From assembly GCF_022524345.1 (NCBI RefSeq), contig NZ_JAKWJU010000002.1:2418001-2482000 (forward strand): DNA of 64,000 nucleotides. Reading direction: 5' to 3'. The stretch comes from Streptomyces marispadix (GTDB lineage Bacteria > Actinomycetota > Actinomycetes > Streptomycetales > Streptomycetaceae). Shown piece by piece: positions 1 to 8,571 of the stretch. Numbering within the stretch: position 1 is the first letter of the stretch; each line of letters opens with the position of its first letter. The notes beneath the pieces are model-generated. The model saw only the letters and a program-made list of their open reading frames with translations. It did not search any database and was not told the DNA's origin. The translations under genes were made by a program, and so were the position numbers.

Positions 1-1
1 G

Positions 2-163
2 GGCCGCCGCGCGGTGCGCTGCACCGGCGCCAACCCCCGGCTGCTGCACACCGTCACGTACAACATGGCCGGGCTCGGCCCCCGACCGCTGACGCTGCTG
101 GACCGGCTGCAACAGCTCGGTCTGCTGCCCGACCCCCGCGCCCATCGCGTACCGCAGGAGTGA
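2..163 (+). CDS. C-terminal end of an unidentified protein (partial)
   Basis: An open frame enters from the left edge and ends at the TGA at 161-163, giving the last 53 residues of a protein. The tail is moderately hydrophobic, carries the phrase LLHTVTYNMAGLGPRPLTLL, and ends RVPQE. I do not recognise the family from so short a piece. It runs in the same direction as the dioxygenase that starts about 95 bases downstream, so the two could be co-transcribed, but nothing in the fragment gives a function. Confidence 0.6.
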   Translation, partial: GRRAVRCTGANPRLLHTVTYNMAGLGPRPLTLLDRLQQLGLLPDPRAHRVPQE

Positions 164-257
164 GGCGCCCCCGCGACCCGCCCTCCCGTACTTCTCGCCC
201 CGGTCTTCCTCCCAGACAACCCCGCCCCGTCAACTCGCCCCGCAGAACGGAGAATCC

Positions 258-1148
258 GTGAACGCCGCCCTCGACCCCAAGGACCAGAAGGACCCGCAGG
301 AGATGTCCGTACGGCCCGTGTCCGGCGCGATCGGCGCCGAGCTGCACGGCGTCGACCTCACCGCGCTCGACGACGAACTCTTCGCCCGCATCCATGAGTT
401 GCTGCTGCGCCACCTCGTGCTGTTCATCCCCGGGCAGTCCGGACTGACCCCCGAGGCGCACGTCGCACTCGGACGGCGCTTCGGGGAGGTCGAAGTGCAT
501 CCCTTCCTGCCGAAGCTGGAGAGCCATCCCGAAGTGACCCTCATCGAGTCGGACAAAGGCGGCAAGGCCGACGAGTGGCACATCGACGTCACCTTCAGCC
601 CGAACCCGCCGGTCGCCTCGATCCTCCATCTCGTCACCTGCCCCGAGTCGGGGGGCGACACCATGTGGAGCAACCAGTACCTCGCCTACGAGACGCTCTC
701 CGACCCGTTCAAGGAGATGCTGGACGGGCTCACGGCCGTGCATGTGCTTCAGGCGCCGGAAGTCGGGACGCTGTCCGCCGAACACCCCGTCGTACGCGTA
801 CATCCTGAGACGGGACGGCGCTCGCTGTATGTGACGCGGATGTGGACCTCGCACATTCCGCAGCTCAGCCGGAACGAGAGCGACGCGGTGCTCCAGTACC
901 TCTTCGAGCACTCCGAGTCGCCGCGCTTCAACTGCCGTTACCGCTGGGAGCCGGGCGCGGTGGCCATCTGGGACAACCGGGCCACTCAGCATCTCGCGAT
1001 CAACGACTACCAGGAGTACCGCAGGGGCCAGCGCGTCACCGTGCTCGGCGACCACCCCACGGGCGACGCGCCCCGCTGGAAGCCCTACGAGCGGCGGGGC
1101 GACGAGCGCTACTACCCGCGCCGGGTCAACGCACGCAGCGGCTACTGA
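258..1148 (+). CDS. TauD/TfdA-family Fe(II)/2-oxoglutarate dioxygenase
   Basis: A 296-residue protein of usual length for the TauD/TfdA family, whose members oxidise a substrate with O2 and 2-oxoglutarate in the cytoplasm. The facial triad is visible: H108-x-D110 in EWHIDVTFSP and H245 in TQHLAINDY, followed by an arginine-rich stretch around 255-259 that would bind the 2-oxoglutarate carboxylate. The opening VSGAIGAELHGVDL is a family signature. The GTG start at 258 has a GGAG about 5 bases upstream; an internal ATG at 303 is the alternative. The substrate cannot be told. Taurine, sulfonates, chlorophenoxyacids and secondary-metabolite intermediates are all handled by this family, and the neighbouring sulfotransferase does not settle it. 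Confidence 0.9.
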   Translation: MNAALDPKDQKDPQEMSVRPVSGAIGAELHGVDLTALDDELFARIHELLLRHLVLFIPGQSGLTPEAHVALGRRFGEVEVHPFLPKLESHPEVTLIESDKGGKADEWHIDVTFSPNPPVASILHLVTCPESGGDTMWSNQYLAYETLSDPFKEMLDGLTAVHVLQAPEVGTLSAEHPVVRVHPETGRRSLYVTRMWTSHIPQLSRNESDAVLQYLFEHSESPRFNCRYRWEPGAVAIWDNRATQHLAINDYQEYRRGQRVTVLGDHPTGDAPRWKPYERRGDERYYPRRVNARSGY

Positions 1149-1299
1149 GAACCCGGTGGCTGTCGAGAAGGCAGTGGCTACCGGGAAGGCAGTGCCCGGG
1201 GAGACCCGACCGTGACGCCGCGGCACTCACCGCCGACACCACGACGCTGACGCCGGACGCCCACACCGGACGCTGACGCTGCCGCCCACACCGCGACGC

Positions 1300-2361
1300 T
1301 CAGGCCGGGTCCTGGCCGAGCGCCCGCATCCCGGGCGCGCAGCTCTCACGCAGCCGCGCCAGCTCCTCCGGCGGCAGCGCCCGCGCCGCGCCCCGGCGGT
1401 CTCCGTCGAGCAGCGCACTCGCCTCCCGCAGCCAGCCGGGGTGCGGCTCGACGCCGATGTGCCGGGCGAGCGCGGTCAGTCGGGGCTCCGGCGCGTCGAG
1501 CAGTTCGTCGTACGAGAGCGAGGCACGCAGCGAAGGCGGCACCTCCGCGAGCTGCTGAAGACCCTCGGTGATCATGCCGCTCCACAGCTCGCCGAACCGT
1601 TCCACGGGTACGGGCCGCTCCAGCACGCCACGCAGGTCGAACGAGTCGTCCGCCGTCAACTCGCCCAGGGCGGCGGCGAGATCCTGTTCGGGGCTGCCGT
1701 CCTCGGCTTGCGCGGCCATGCGAAGCAGCCGGAATCCCGCGTGCCTGCTCATGGAGAGCGCACAGTCGGGGCCGTAGCGGTGCAGATGGACGAAGCGGGC
1801 CTCGGGGAAGGCGGCCCGCAGCCTCGGCACGGCCGTGAGCGAGAAGCCCGACCGCTCGACGACGGCCCGCCTGCCGCCGCTCATGCGTGCCAGTTCGTCG
1901 AAGAGCGCCAGGTAATGGTCCGCGGCGGGAGCGAGTTCACGTCCCGCCAGCACCGGCTCCAGCGCGTCGAAGAGGGCGTCCGGCTCGTCGGTGAGATGCG
2001 GCAGGGTGGTCAGGCAGAGCGCTGGGATGCCGCCGTCGGCCGCCGAGAACCGGCCTCCCCGCACGCCCGGGTACAGATGCTCCGGCAGCGGCGTCCCCTC
2101 GCGCACCATGCGGTCGGCGAAGGGCCTGGGAGTGGCGAGCAGCCGCCAGAACTCCTTGCCGGTCAGGGGCTGTTCGGGCAGTGCGCCCGGTTCGACGGAG
2201 GCGATCAGCTCGCTCACGCTGAGCACATCGGGGTGGAGTCGTAGCACGCGTGACAGCGCGGTCGAGCCACAGCGTCCGGTGCCGACGACGAAGGTCAGCG
2301 TCCCGGAGGCCCGCCCCCGCCCGGCCGAAGCATCCGGCGTGGTGTCCGGCGTGGTGTCCAT
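1300..2361 (-). CDS. Sulfotransferase-family protein
   Basis: A 353-residue protein with the PAPS-binding 5'-phosphosulfate loop GTGRCGSTALSRVL at about residues 26-39, the hallmark of P-loop sulfotransferases that move sulfate from 3'-phosphoadenosine-5'-phosphosulfate to hydroxyl or amine groups. A second family-typical region is VVERSGFS around residue 167. It starts at ATG 2361 with a low-complexity TTPDTTPD stretch and is convergent with the dioxygenase. The acceptor is unknown; bacterial relatives act on carbohydrates, lipids or natural products. About 150 bases of GC-rich spacer with short ACGCTGACGC-like repeats separate it from the dioxygenase and hold nothing else I can identify. 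Confidence 0.85.
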   Translation of the reverse strand: MDTTPDTTPDASAGRGRASGTLTFVVGTGRCGSTALSRVLRLHPDVLSVSELIASVEPGALPEQPLTGKEFWRLLATPRPFADRMVREGTPLPEHLYPGVRGGRFSAADGGIPALCLTTLPHLTDEPDALFDALEPVLAGRELAPAADHYLALFDELARMSGGRRAVVERSGFSLTAVPRLRAAFPEARFVHLHRYGPDCALSMSRHAGFRLLRMAAQAEDGSPEQDLAAALGELTADDSFDLRGVLERPVPVERFGELWSGMITEGLQQLAEVPPSLRASLSYDELLDAPEPRLTALARHIGVEPHPGWLREASALLDGDRRGAARALPPEELARLRESCAPGMRALGQDPA

Positions 2362-2449
2362 CCAGCCCGTCCCCTACAGCTACAGCACGAAGTCCACGTT
2401 CGACGCGTCAAGTCCTCAAGTCCGCTTCCACCGCCCGCGGTTCGCGCGC

Positions 2450-3253
2450 TCACAGCACGAAGTCCACGCTCACCGGCGCGTGATCGCTCCAGCGCGCGTC
2501 GTGGGAGAGGGCCCGCTCCACCTCGGCCTTGACGGCACGTTCGGCCAGGCCGTGCGTCGCCACCACGTAGTCGATGCGCCATCCCGAGTCGTTGTCGAAG
2601 GCACGCCCGCGATACGACCACCACGAGTACGGGCCCGCGACATCCGGGTGCAACTCCCTTACGACATCGCGATATCCGCCGTCCGCGGGGTCGAACACGC
2701 GGGACAGCCACTCGCGTTCCTCGGGCAGGAAACCGGCGTTGCGGCGATTGGCGCGCCAGTTCTTCAGATCCGCCTCCTGATGCGCGATGTTCCAGTCACC
2801 GCACACCAGCACCTCGCGCCCCTCCGCGGCGGCCCGTTCGCGCAGCTCGCGCAGATAGGGAAGGAAGGCGGCCATGAAGCGTTCCTTCTGCGCCTGCCGC
2901 TCGGTGCCGACGTCCCCCGACGGGAGATAGAGACTGGCGACGGTCATGCCCGGCAGATCCACCTCGGCATAGCGCCCGGAGTCCTCGAACTCCTCGGCGC
3001 CGAAGCCGACTTGCACGCGGTCCGGTTCCCGCCGGGTGAGCACGGCGACACCGGCACGGCCCTTGACCGCCGAGGGCGCGAACACCGTGTGCCACCCCTC
3101 GGGGGCGCGCACGTCGTCGGGAAGCTGATGCGGCTCGGCGCGCACCTCCTGGAGGCAGACCACGTCCGCGTCGGTGGCCGCCAGCCACTCCCGGTAGCCC
3201 TTGCCGGCCGCGGCCCGCAGCCCGTTCACGTTGATCGTCGTCACCTTCGGCAT
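2450..3253 (-). CDS. xth: Exodeoxyribonuclease III (AP endonuclease)
   Basis: A 267-residue exonuclease III-like enzyme of the endonuclease/exonuclease/phosphatase fold. It incises DNA at abasic sites and trims blocked 3' ends in base-excision repair. Visible motifs are TTINVNGLRAA near the N-terminus, the metal-ligand Glu in LQEVRA, GDWNIAHQEAD (catalytic Asp and Asn), the WRIDYVVA segment and the closing WSDHAPVSVDF with the catalytic histidine. I chose the ATG at 3253 because AAGGTGA lies about 6 bases upstream; the GTG at 3262 would add three residues with no better ribosome site. It is divergent from the GNAT gene at 3277, so the two share a short intergenic region of about 23 bases. Confidence 0.92.
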   Translation of the reverse strand: MPKVTTINVNGLRAAAGKGYREWLAATDADVVCLQEVRAEPHQLPDDVRAPEGWHTVFAPSAVKGRAGVAVLTRREPDRVQVGFGAEEFEDSGRYAEVDLPGMTVASLYLPSGDVGTERQAQKERFMAAFLPYLRELRERAAAEGREVLVCGDWNIAHQEADLKNWRANRRNAGFLPEEREWLSRVFDPADGGYRDVVRELHPDVAGPYSWWSYRGRAFDNDSGWRIDYVVATHGLAERAVKAEVERALSHDARWSDHAPVSVDFVL

Positions 3254-3276
3254 TCCGGTCACCTTACGATGCGGTC

Positions 3277-3753
3277 ATGCGAATCGTCCGTGTGCCCTAC
3301 GACCACCCAGAAGCGAGGAAGCTCGACGACGCCGTGCAGCAGGAGTACGCGGAGCGTTACGGCGACGAGGGCGACATCACGCCGCTCGACCCCGCCATGT
3401 TCGAGCCGCCGCGCGGCCTGTATCTGATGGCGTACGACGACGAGGACCGCCCGGTGGCGACGGGCGGCTGGCGCGCACAGGACCGCAACGACGAGGGCTA
3501 CTCGGACGGCGACGCCGAGATCAAGCGGATGTATGTGGTGCGCGAGGCGCGCGGCCGCGGGCTCGCCCGGCGCATTCTCGCCGCGCTGGAGGACGACGCC
3601 CGCGCGTCGGGCCGCGTACGGATGGTGCTGGAGACGGGCACGGCGCAGCCCGAGGCGATCGCGCTGTATGTCTCGTCGGGCTATGAGCCGGCGGAGAAGT
3701 TCGGTCTCTACCGTTTCGAGTCGGCGAGTCGCTGCTACGCGAAGCCGCTCTGA
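3277..3753 (+). CDS. GNAT-family N-acetyltransferase
   Basis: A 158-residue GNAT protein. The acetyl-CoA binding core is seen as EIKRMYVVREARGRGLARRI, with the R-G-R-G-L-A pattern, followed by LEDDARASGRVRMVLETG and the acceptor-side helix AIALYVSSGYE. The length fits a single-domain acetyltransferase. Substrate unknown. Its 3' end overlaps the 3' end of the convergent acyltransferase gene by about 19 bases, a tight tail-to-tail arrangement. Confidence 0.88.
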   Translation: MRIVRVPYDHPEARKLDDAVQQEYAERYGDEGDITPLDPAMFEPPRGLYLMAYDDEDRPVATGGWRAQDRNDEGYSDGDAEIKRMYVVREARGRGLARRILAALEDDARASGRVRMVLETGTAQPEAIALYVSSGYEPAEKFGLYRFESASRCYAKPL

Positions 3754-4781
3754 CCGGTGCCGGGACCCGGCCCGGATTCCGGTCCCGGACCCGGACCTGG
3801 ACCTGGACCTGGGCCTGGAAGATGGCCTGGGCCTGGAAGATGGCCTGGGGCAGAGCCGGGGGTGGGACCGACTCCGGTGCCAGGACCGGCAGTCGGGCCC
3901 TGGCCCGTGACCGGACCGGTCACCGGACCGAAGCCCGGCGGCATGTCCTCCTCGTCGTCCGCGATCGCGCGAGAGGACGGGCCCCCGACGATGCCCGCCG
4001 CAGCACGGGCCAGTTCCGCCGCCTCCGCGATGCCGTGCTCCTCCACCGACACCGCCTGCATTCCCGGCAGCCGGGCGGCGGCCAGCTCCCCCGTCAGCGC
4101 ACGCCCCGGCGGCAGTTCCACACAGCAGTCCACCTTCTCCTCCGCCAGCACCGCGGTCACCTCCGTCCAGCGCACCGGCCGTGCGGCCGACCAAGCGAGG
4201 TCGTCGAAGACGGCGTTGGTGTCCCCGAACAGCGACCGCCCCTGCACTCCCCCGACGTAACGCACCCTCTGCGGGCGCCTCTTGACCGTCGCCAGGTGCT
4301 GCGCGAGCCGGATCGCGACATCGCTCTCCGGACCGTCGCCGCTCTCGGCGGCGTGCATCAGCTCGCCCCGCAGCCGTACGGCACGAAGCGCCTCCTCGAA
4401 GGTGAGCACGTCCGCGAGCACCGCCGCCGCATAGCCTCCGGCGCCGTGCCCCGCCACGTAGGAGGGCCGTACCTCCTCGTCCTCCATCAGCGCACGCGCA
4501 CCCGCGACGCCAGCGATCAGCAGCGCCACATGGCACGCCACCGGCGAACGCTCCAGCGCCTCCGCGGAGTCCAGCTCGGCGATGCCGTCCGCGTAGTCGC
4601 CGCCGTCACCGTCGCCGCGCTTCGCGCCGTTCCCCGCGCCCCCGCCCGTACGGGACGCGAGGCGCCGCAACGCCCAGTCCGCCTCGGCGAGTACGGTCGC
4701 GGACGCCGCGGTGTCGGGCAGCCTGTGCAGCATGCCGGGACGCTGCGAACCCCGGCCGGGGAAGAGGAACGCGATGCTCAT
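3735..4781 (-). CDS. Degenerate acyltransferase-domain protein (FabD/MdcH-like) lacking the catalytic Ser
   Basis: A 348-residue protein with the fold signatures of malonyl-CoA acyltransferases: FLFPGRGSQRPGM at the N-terminus (family GQGSQ), YVAGHGAGGYAAAVLAD at 109-125, and the late YVGGVQGRSLF, ARPVRWTE and LPPGRALTGE segments typical of MdcH-like proteins. The nucleophile elbow, normally GHSxGE, reads GHGAGG here, so the serine is Gly113 and the Glu is Gly. The stretch that should hold the small subdomain and catalytic His looks shortened. The C-terminus ends in a Gly-Pro repeat. It is therefore probably not an active transacylase. I start at ATG 4781; GTG 4805 is possible. Confidence 0.75.
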   Translation of the reverse strand: MSIAFLFPGRGSQRPGMLHRLPDTAASATVLAEADWALRRLASRTGGGAGNGAKRGDGDGGDYADGIAELDSAEALERSPVACHVALLIAGVAGARALMEDEEVRPSYVAGHGAGGYAAAVLADVLTFEEALRAVRLRGELMHAAESGDGPESDVAIRLAQHLATVKRRPQRVRYVGGVQGRSLFGDTNAVFDDLAWSAARPVRWTEVTAVLAEEKVDCCVELPPGRALTGELAAARLPGMQAVSVEEHGIAEAAELARAAAGIVGGPSSRAIADDEEDMPPGFGPVTGPVTGQGPTAGPGTGVGPTPGSAPGHLPGPGHLPGPGPGPGPGPGPESGPGPGTGQSGFA

Positions 4782-4871
4782 GGGGCAAGCCTGGCGCGCC
4801 CGCACTCACGGCGCCAATCCGTCTCATGCCCGTCCGCCCTCGAACTCGCTTGCCCGCGCCCGTACGGCCAC

Positions 4872-4920
4872 TTCCCTGGATACGGCCACAATCAAGTTCC
4901 CTGGATACAGCCACAATCAA
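4872..4920 (+). repeat. Two tandem 25-bp direct repeats in a divergent intergenic region
   Basis: Two copies of a 25-base unit (4872-4896 and 4897-4920, the last base not shared) differ by one base (TACGG versus TACAG). The core is CCTGGATAC-G/A-GCCACAATCAA. They sit between the divergently read acyltransferase (start 4781) and GNAT gene (start 5028) and are notably AT-richer than their surroundings. Such a pair may be an operator, but no regulator lies next to it. Confidence 0.8.
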
Positions 4921-5027
4921 AAAGAACCACTACGGACTGCTACGAAGCGCTAAGAGCAGCAGCGGACCTTCATCCCGCGAGCCACCGCGATCCGTCCACG
5001 CCCCGACTCCCATGTGAGGCCGACGCC

Positions 5028-5690
5028 ATGCACACGACCGGGCACCCCCTGCTGCGGCTGCTGCTCGACGCCGCCGACGGCCGCTTCCCGCCCGCCGACG
5101 GCGGCGTGACGGTGCTCGGCCCCCTCTCCGGCGGTCTGGAGTGCTCCGTCGCCTTCACCGGGCACGCGGTCGTCGCCACCGCCCTCCCCGCCGACGATGT
5201 ACGTGCGCTGCGCCCCGACGGTTTCGGCGGCTCCCTCGCACCCGACCTGCTGCGGGCGCTCGCCGGTCCTCACGGCACGATCGGCGGCGTCGACGCCACC
5301 CTGACCGCACGCGGTACGGGCGGCAGGCCACGGCTGCCCGTACGCAGCGGCGTGGAGGACCGTCCCCGGGTGCGGCACGCCCGTGAACTCCGCACGCGCA
5401 TAAGGACGTTCGGCGACGAGCGGGGTCTGGTCGTCCTCGCGGAGGGCCTCGCTGGGCGGCGCGAGCTGAGCTGCGAACTCGACGATCCGGCCACTGGCGC
5501 CGGTCGCGGCCTCGGCCGCTCACTGCTGCGGGACGCCCTCACCCTCGTCCCCGGGGGAGAGCCCGTCTTCGCCGCCGTATCCCCCGGCAACGCCCGCTCC
5601 CTGCGTGCCTTCCTCGCAGCAGGCTTCACCCCGGTCGGCAGCGAGTGCATCGTCCGGCCGTCGCGAGGGCCCCGAACCGCCGATCGCTGA
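5028..5690 (+). CDS. GNAT-family N-acetyltransferase with N-terminal extension
   Basis: A 220-residue protein. The C-terminal half shows a GNAT core: LVVLAEGLAGRRELSCELD, then the acetyl-CoA loop TGAGRGLGRSLLRDAL and the final VSPGNARSLRAFLAAGFTPVGSE helix-strand. The first hundred residues are less typical of GNAT domains and I do not recognise them. The open frame runs much further upstream, but the ATG at 5028 is the first start that follows the intergenic repeat pair and gives a sensible N-terminus. Substrate unknown. Confidence 0.75.
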   Translation: MHTTGHPLLRLLLDAADGRFPPADGGVTVLGPLSGGLECSVAFTGHAVVATALPADDVRALRPDGFGGSLAPDLLRALAGPHGTIGGVDATLTARGTGGRPRLPVRSGVEDRPRVRHARELRTRIRTFGDERGLVVLAEGLAGRRELSCELDDPATGAGRGLGRSLLRDALTLVPGGEPVFAAVSPGNARSLRAFLAAGFTPVGSECIVRPSRGPRTADR

Positions 5691-5776
5691 GCGGTGCAAG
5701 GCCGGACAGACCGGTGCCGCTTCGCGGCGCGAACGCCCCCTGTGTATCGGCGCTCGCCTGTGCTTCCATCTTTGAC

Positions 5777-6710
5777 ATGACCATGAAGCGGCGCCAATTC
5801 CTCAGAGGCACGGCCGCACTTCCTCTCGCCGCGGCGCTCGGCGGAGCCACGACCGGCGTCGCGGAAGCCGCGGCACCCGGCCGCGATGCGGTACGCGCAG
5901 GACCCGACGCATGGATGTCACAGCTTCCGGACGGCGTACTGCTGCGAGAGCTGACGATCCCCGGCACCCACAACTCCGGCGCCCGGCACGGGGGCCCATG
6001 GACCGAGTGCCAGAACACCTCCGTCGCCGAACAGCTCTCCTCCGGCATCCGCTTCCTCGACATCCGGTGCCGGCAAGCTCTTCGAGGGCTCGTTCACGAT
6101 CCACCACGGCGCCGCCTACCAGCACCTCAACTTCGAGGACGTACTCGGCAGTTGCCGCGACTTCCTCGCCGCCCACCCCTCCGAGACCGTACTGATGCGC
6201 GTGAAGCAGGAGTACTCCGAGGAGAGCGCGGAGAGCTTCCGGCTCGTCTTCGAGGACTATCTCGACGGACGCGGCTGGCGCTCCCTCTTCCGACTCGACT
6301 CCGCACTACCCGACTTGGGCGGGGCAAGGGGCAAGGTCGTACTGCTCGGCGACTCCGAGGGCCTGCCCGGGGTGCGCTACGGGGACCCGCTGCTCTTCGA
6401 CGTCCAGGACGCGTACATGGAGGAGCCAGGGGCCAAGTACCCGCTGATCGAGGACCACTTCCGCAAGGCCGTCGGCCAACCCGGCAAGTTCTACGTCAAC
6501 TTCGTCAGTACGGCGGCACTGCTGCCGCCCCGCTCCAACGCCGACCGGCTCAACCCCCGCGTACGGGACCTCCTCGACGCCCCAGAGAACTCGTCCTGGC
6601 ACGGGCTGGGCATCGCCCCCATGGACTATCCGAACGAACACGGCCTGATCGAGGCCCTGTTGAAGCATCAGCCGACGGCGAAGGACGGTGCCGGAGCGCC
6701 ACGGGCGTGA
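5777..6710 (+). pseudogene. Phosphatidylinositol-specific phospholipase C-like secreted protein, frameshifted
   Basis: Two frames together make one protein. The first part (from 5777) has a Tat signal, KRRQFLRG followed by a hydrophobic Ala-rich stretch, then the PI-PLC X-box start LTIPGTHNSGA (first catalytic His) and IRFLDIRC. The second part continues in the next frame with GKLFEGSFTIHHGAAYQHL (second catalytic His), ETVLMRVKQEYSEES and the C-terminal domain to 6710. The frame changes by +1 near 6070, just after DIRC. As written the enzyme would be truncated before its second active-site histidine. Intact relatives are secreted phospholipase C-like enzymes of about 300 residues. The break is either real decay or a sequence error. 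Confidence 0.8.
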
Positions 6711-6762
6711 CGCGGGGCCGGCACCGCTTCGGCACCGGCCCGCTCTTCCCTGGAACGCGATC

Positions 6763-7065
6763 TCACCTCTCCTTGATCTCCTCGCGCTGCACCTCCAGAT
6801 TCACGAAACGCGGTTCGGACGTACACAGCGCTCGCACCTGATCGGCGATCTGCTGCGTCTCCGGGAGCTCGCTGTTCTCCATCGCCTTCTGGTACGAGGG
6901 GAATTCGACGATGTCGACGAAGTGCCTGGGGTCCTCACGGTCCCGTCCGTGCATCTCGTGCAGAACGGTCCGCTTGCCCTCGGTGGCCTTCATCCACTGG
7001 TCGAACACGGCGTCCAGTTCGTCCTCGCGATCGGTCTCGTACTCGATGACCTGGACGAATGTCAT
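6763..7065 (-). CDS. Small monooxygenase-like dimeric alpha/beta-barrel protein
   Basis: A 100-residue protein beginning MTFVQVIEYETDREDELD, with the WMKATEGKRTVLHEMHGRDR and HFVDIVEFPSYQKAME segments that recall the antibiotic-biosynthesis-monooxygenase (ABM) and stress-responsive dimeric barrel families. An AGGAGG lies about 9 bases before the ATG at 7065, which decides this start over the longer frame. It is followed in the same direction by no close gene but preceded by the DUF4242 gene, about 150 bases away. No catalytic assignment can be made. Confidence 0.7.
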   Translation of the reverse strand: MTFVQVIEYETDREDELDAVFDQWMKATEGKRTVLHEMHGRDREDPRHFVDIVEFPSYQKAMENSELPETQQIADQVRALCTSEPRFVNLEVQREEIKER

Positions 7066-7215
7066 GGACCATCGCCTCCTGTCCTCATGTCGTCTGTCGT
7101 CCTGACGTCCTGTCGTCAACTCCCCCTGGGCTTCGCGTAGTCGACCGCGCCGCCTGCGAAGCCGCAGGCGAACGAACTGCTCGTCGCCGGCAGACGGCTT
7201 CCGGCGGCACGGCGG

Positions 7216-7464
7216 TCACACACTGAGCGGCACGGCATGGACCTCCTCGACCGAGTGCCCGGCCCGCCGGTGCACGCGCCGTACCGCCTCCGCGGAGGGC
7301 GCCTCGGACAGGCAGAAGACCGTCCCCGTCTCGGGATCGGCCCACGCGTGCTCGAAGTGCACGCCTTCGTCATGCTCGGCGGCGAGATCCGCCCGATGGG
7401 CGTCGTCGAGCTGTTCCGCCGTGACGCCCTTCATCCCATGGTGAATGTCCATGAACTTGGGCAC
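7216..7464 (-). CDS. DUF4242 protein, SCO4226-like nickel-binding family
   Basis: An 82-residue protein beginning (M)PKFMDIHHGMKGVTAEQL and containing FEHAWADPETGTVFCLSEAP and HSVEEVHAVPLSV. This matches what I remember of the DUF4242 family, whose Streptomyces coelicolor member SCO4226 was described as a nickel-binding protein. The HH pair near the N-terminus and the acidic/His-rich surface would suit metal binding. I start at the GTG at 7464, which has GGAGGTGGAG upstream; the longer frame to 7566 is His/Arg/Trp-rich and unlike protein. It lies upstream of the small barrel protein gene and reads in the same direction. Confidence 0.8.
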   Translation of the reverse strand: MPKFMDIHHGMKGVTAEQLDDAHRADLAAEHDEGVHFEHAWADPETGTVFCLSEAPSAEAVRRVHRRAGHSVEEVHAVPLSV

Positions 7465-7672
7465 AGCTCTCCACCTCCGGTGGTCGCGGTGATGACCCCG
7501 TCCACTCCATGGTGCAACCGGCCGATGAGAACCCCCAAACCACCACAATCCGCCCCCATGCGACACCGGCCCGCGACCCCGTTCCGGAACCCTTCACGCC
7601 GATGACAAATACGGCCCCCAGCCACGGGCGCGACCTAGAGTCGTGGAGCCTTATCCGTCCCAGGGAGCGCTG

Positions 7673-8164
7673 ATGAGAGACCAGTTGCCACAGGCTGAGG
7701 CCGACAGCACCCAGCGGCGCTACGAGGGGGCGCCACTGGGGGCCCCGTCGCGGCGGCCAGGCAGGCTCGCCCTCCCGGTGGCCGCGGCCGTCTCCGCGAT
7801 GCTGCTGCTCGGCGGATGCGGCGGCGACTCCGGTACGGCGAACGTCTCGAAGTCCTCCAAGCCTCCGACGGTGGAGAAGCTGGCGTCCGCGCTGAAGTGC
7901 AAGGCGGACATCCAGAAGAAGGTGGAGGACTACCGCCTCGGGGTGTGCAAGGCGAACAAGACGCTGTACACGTTCGTCACCTTCAAGGACAACAGGGCCA
8001 AGCGAGGCTGGCTCGACTACTCCAAGGACTACGGCGGCACCTATCTCGTCGGCTCACGCTGGCTCGTCGTCACCGAGAAGCCTTCACAACTCGGTCCTAT
8101 CCAGGCGCAGTTCGGCGGAACCGTCGAACGCGGCAGGGGCCACGGAGGCCACGGCCGCTCCTGA
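7673..8164 (+). CDS. Secreted lipoprotein of unknown function
   Basis: A 163-residue protein with a basic N-terminal stretch, a hydrophobic segment LALPVAAAVSAMLLLGGC and a lipobox LGGC at about residue 49, so it should be lipidated and anchored outside the membrane. The mature part is about 110 residues with two further cysteines (ALKCKAD and LGVCKAN) that may form a disulfide, followed by a compact LYTFVTFKD and GTYLVGSRWLVVTEKP region. The tail is Gly/His/Arg rich. The ATG at 7673 follows GGGAG at about 6 bases. Family not recognised. Confidence 0.75.
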   Translation: MRDQLPQAEADSTQRRYEGAPLGAPSRRPGRLALPVAAAVSAMLLLGGCGGDSGTANVSKSSKPPTVEKLASALKCKADIQKKVEDYRLGVCKANKTLYTFVTFKDNRAKRGWLDYSKDYGGTYLVGSRWLVVTEKPSQLGPIQAQFGGTVERGRGHGGHGRS

Positions 8165-8356
8165 CGGCACCCTTGGCCACTGACTTCGACCGCCGCCGCT
8201 GACGGCGGACTTCGCTCCCGACGGCAGTCCCCGCTCCTCACGGCGTCTGCCGTCGCCGCCTGCTCCGAGCCCGAAGTCACCCCGTACGGCCGCGTGTTGG
8301 GCGAAACGCGCCGGGGCGTTGGCAGCCTTGAGCGTTCCCGCCCCACCCGTACGTAC

Positions 8357-8390
8357 GCATGCCTGCGCCGCCGACGGACCGCAGGCATGC
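8357..8390 (+). terminator. Perfect 11-bp hairpin after the lipoprotein gene
   Basis: GCATGCCTGCG (8357-8367) and its exact complement (8380-8390) form an 11-bp stem with a 12-base loop. The hairpin is flanked on both sides by ACGTACGCAT (8351-8360 and 8391-8400), so the whole stretch is a nested repeat. There is no T run, as is common for terminators in high-GC actinomycetes. A regulatory role is possible. Confidence 0.5.
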
Positions 8391-8571
8391 ACGTACGCAT
8401 GTCCGCAGGCAGACGTGCCGTACGCGAACTGCGCTCACGCGTCCCGTTCCCTGGCCGCGCTCCCTGACGCCCGTTCCCTGACGCCGGTCCCCTGATAGCC
8501 GTTGCGAACGCCGACGCCGCGCGAGGTCTTGACAGTGGGAAGGTCCGGGCGCAGCATCCCCGTACGGCTAA

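Noticed and set aside
3757..4260. Pro-Gly repeat frame on the plus strand (PGPGPG)
   Set aside because: It is the complement of the Gly-Pro tail of the acyltransferase-like gene, not an independent collagen-like gene.
8084..8392. Minus-strand frame opposite the lipoprotein gene
   Set aside because: It overlaps the lipoprotein end and the hairpin, and its translation is Arg/Ala/Gly-rich with no recognisable domain.
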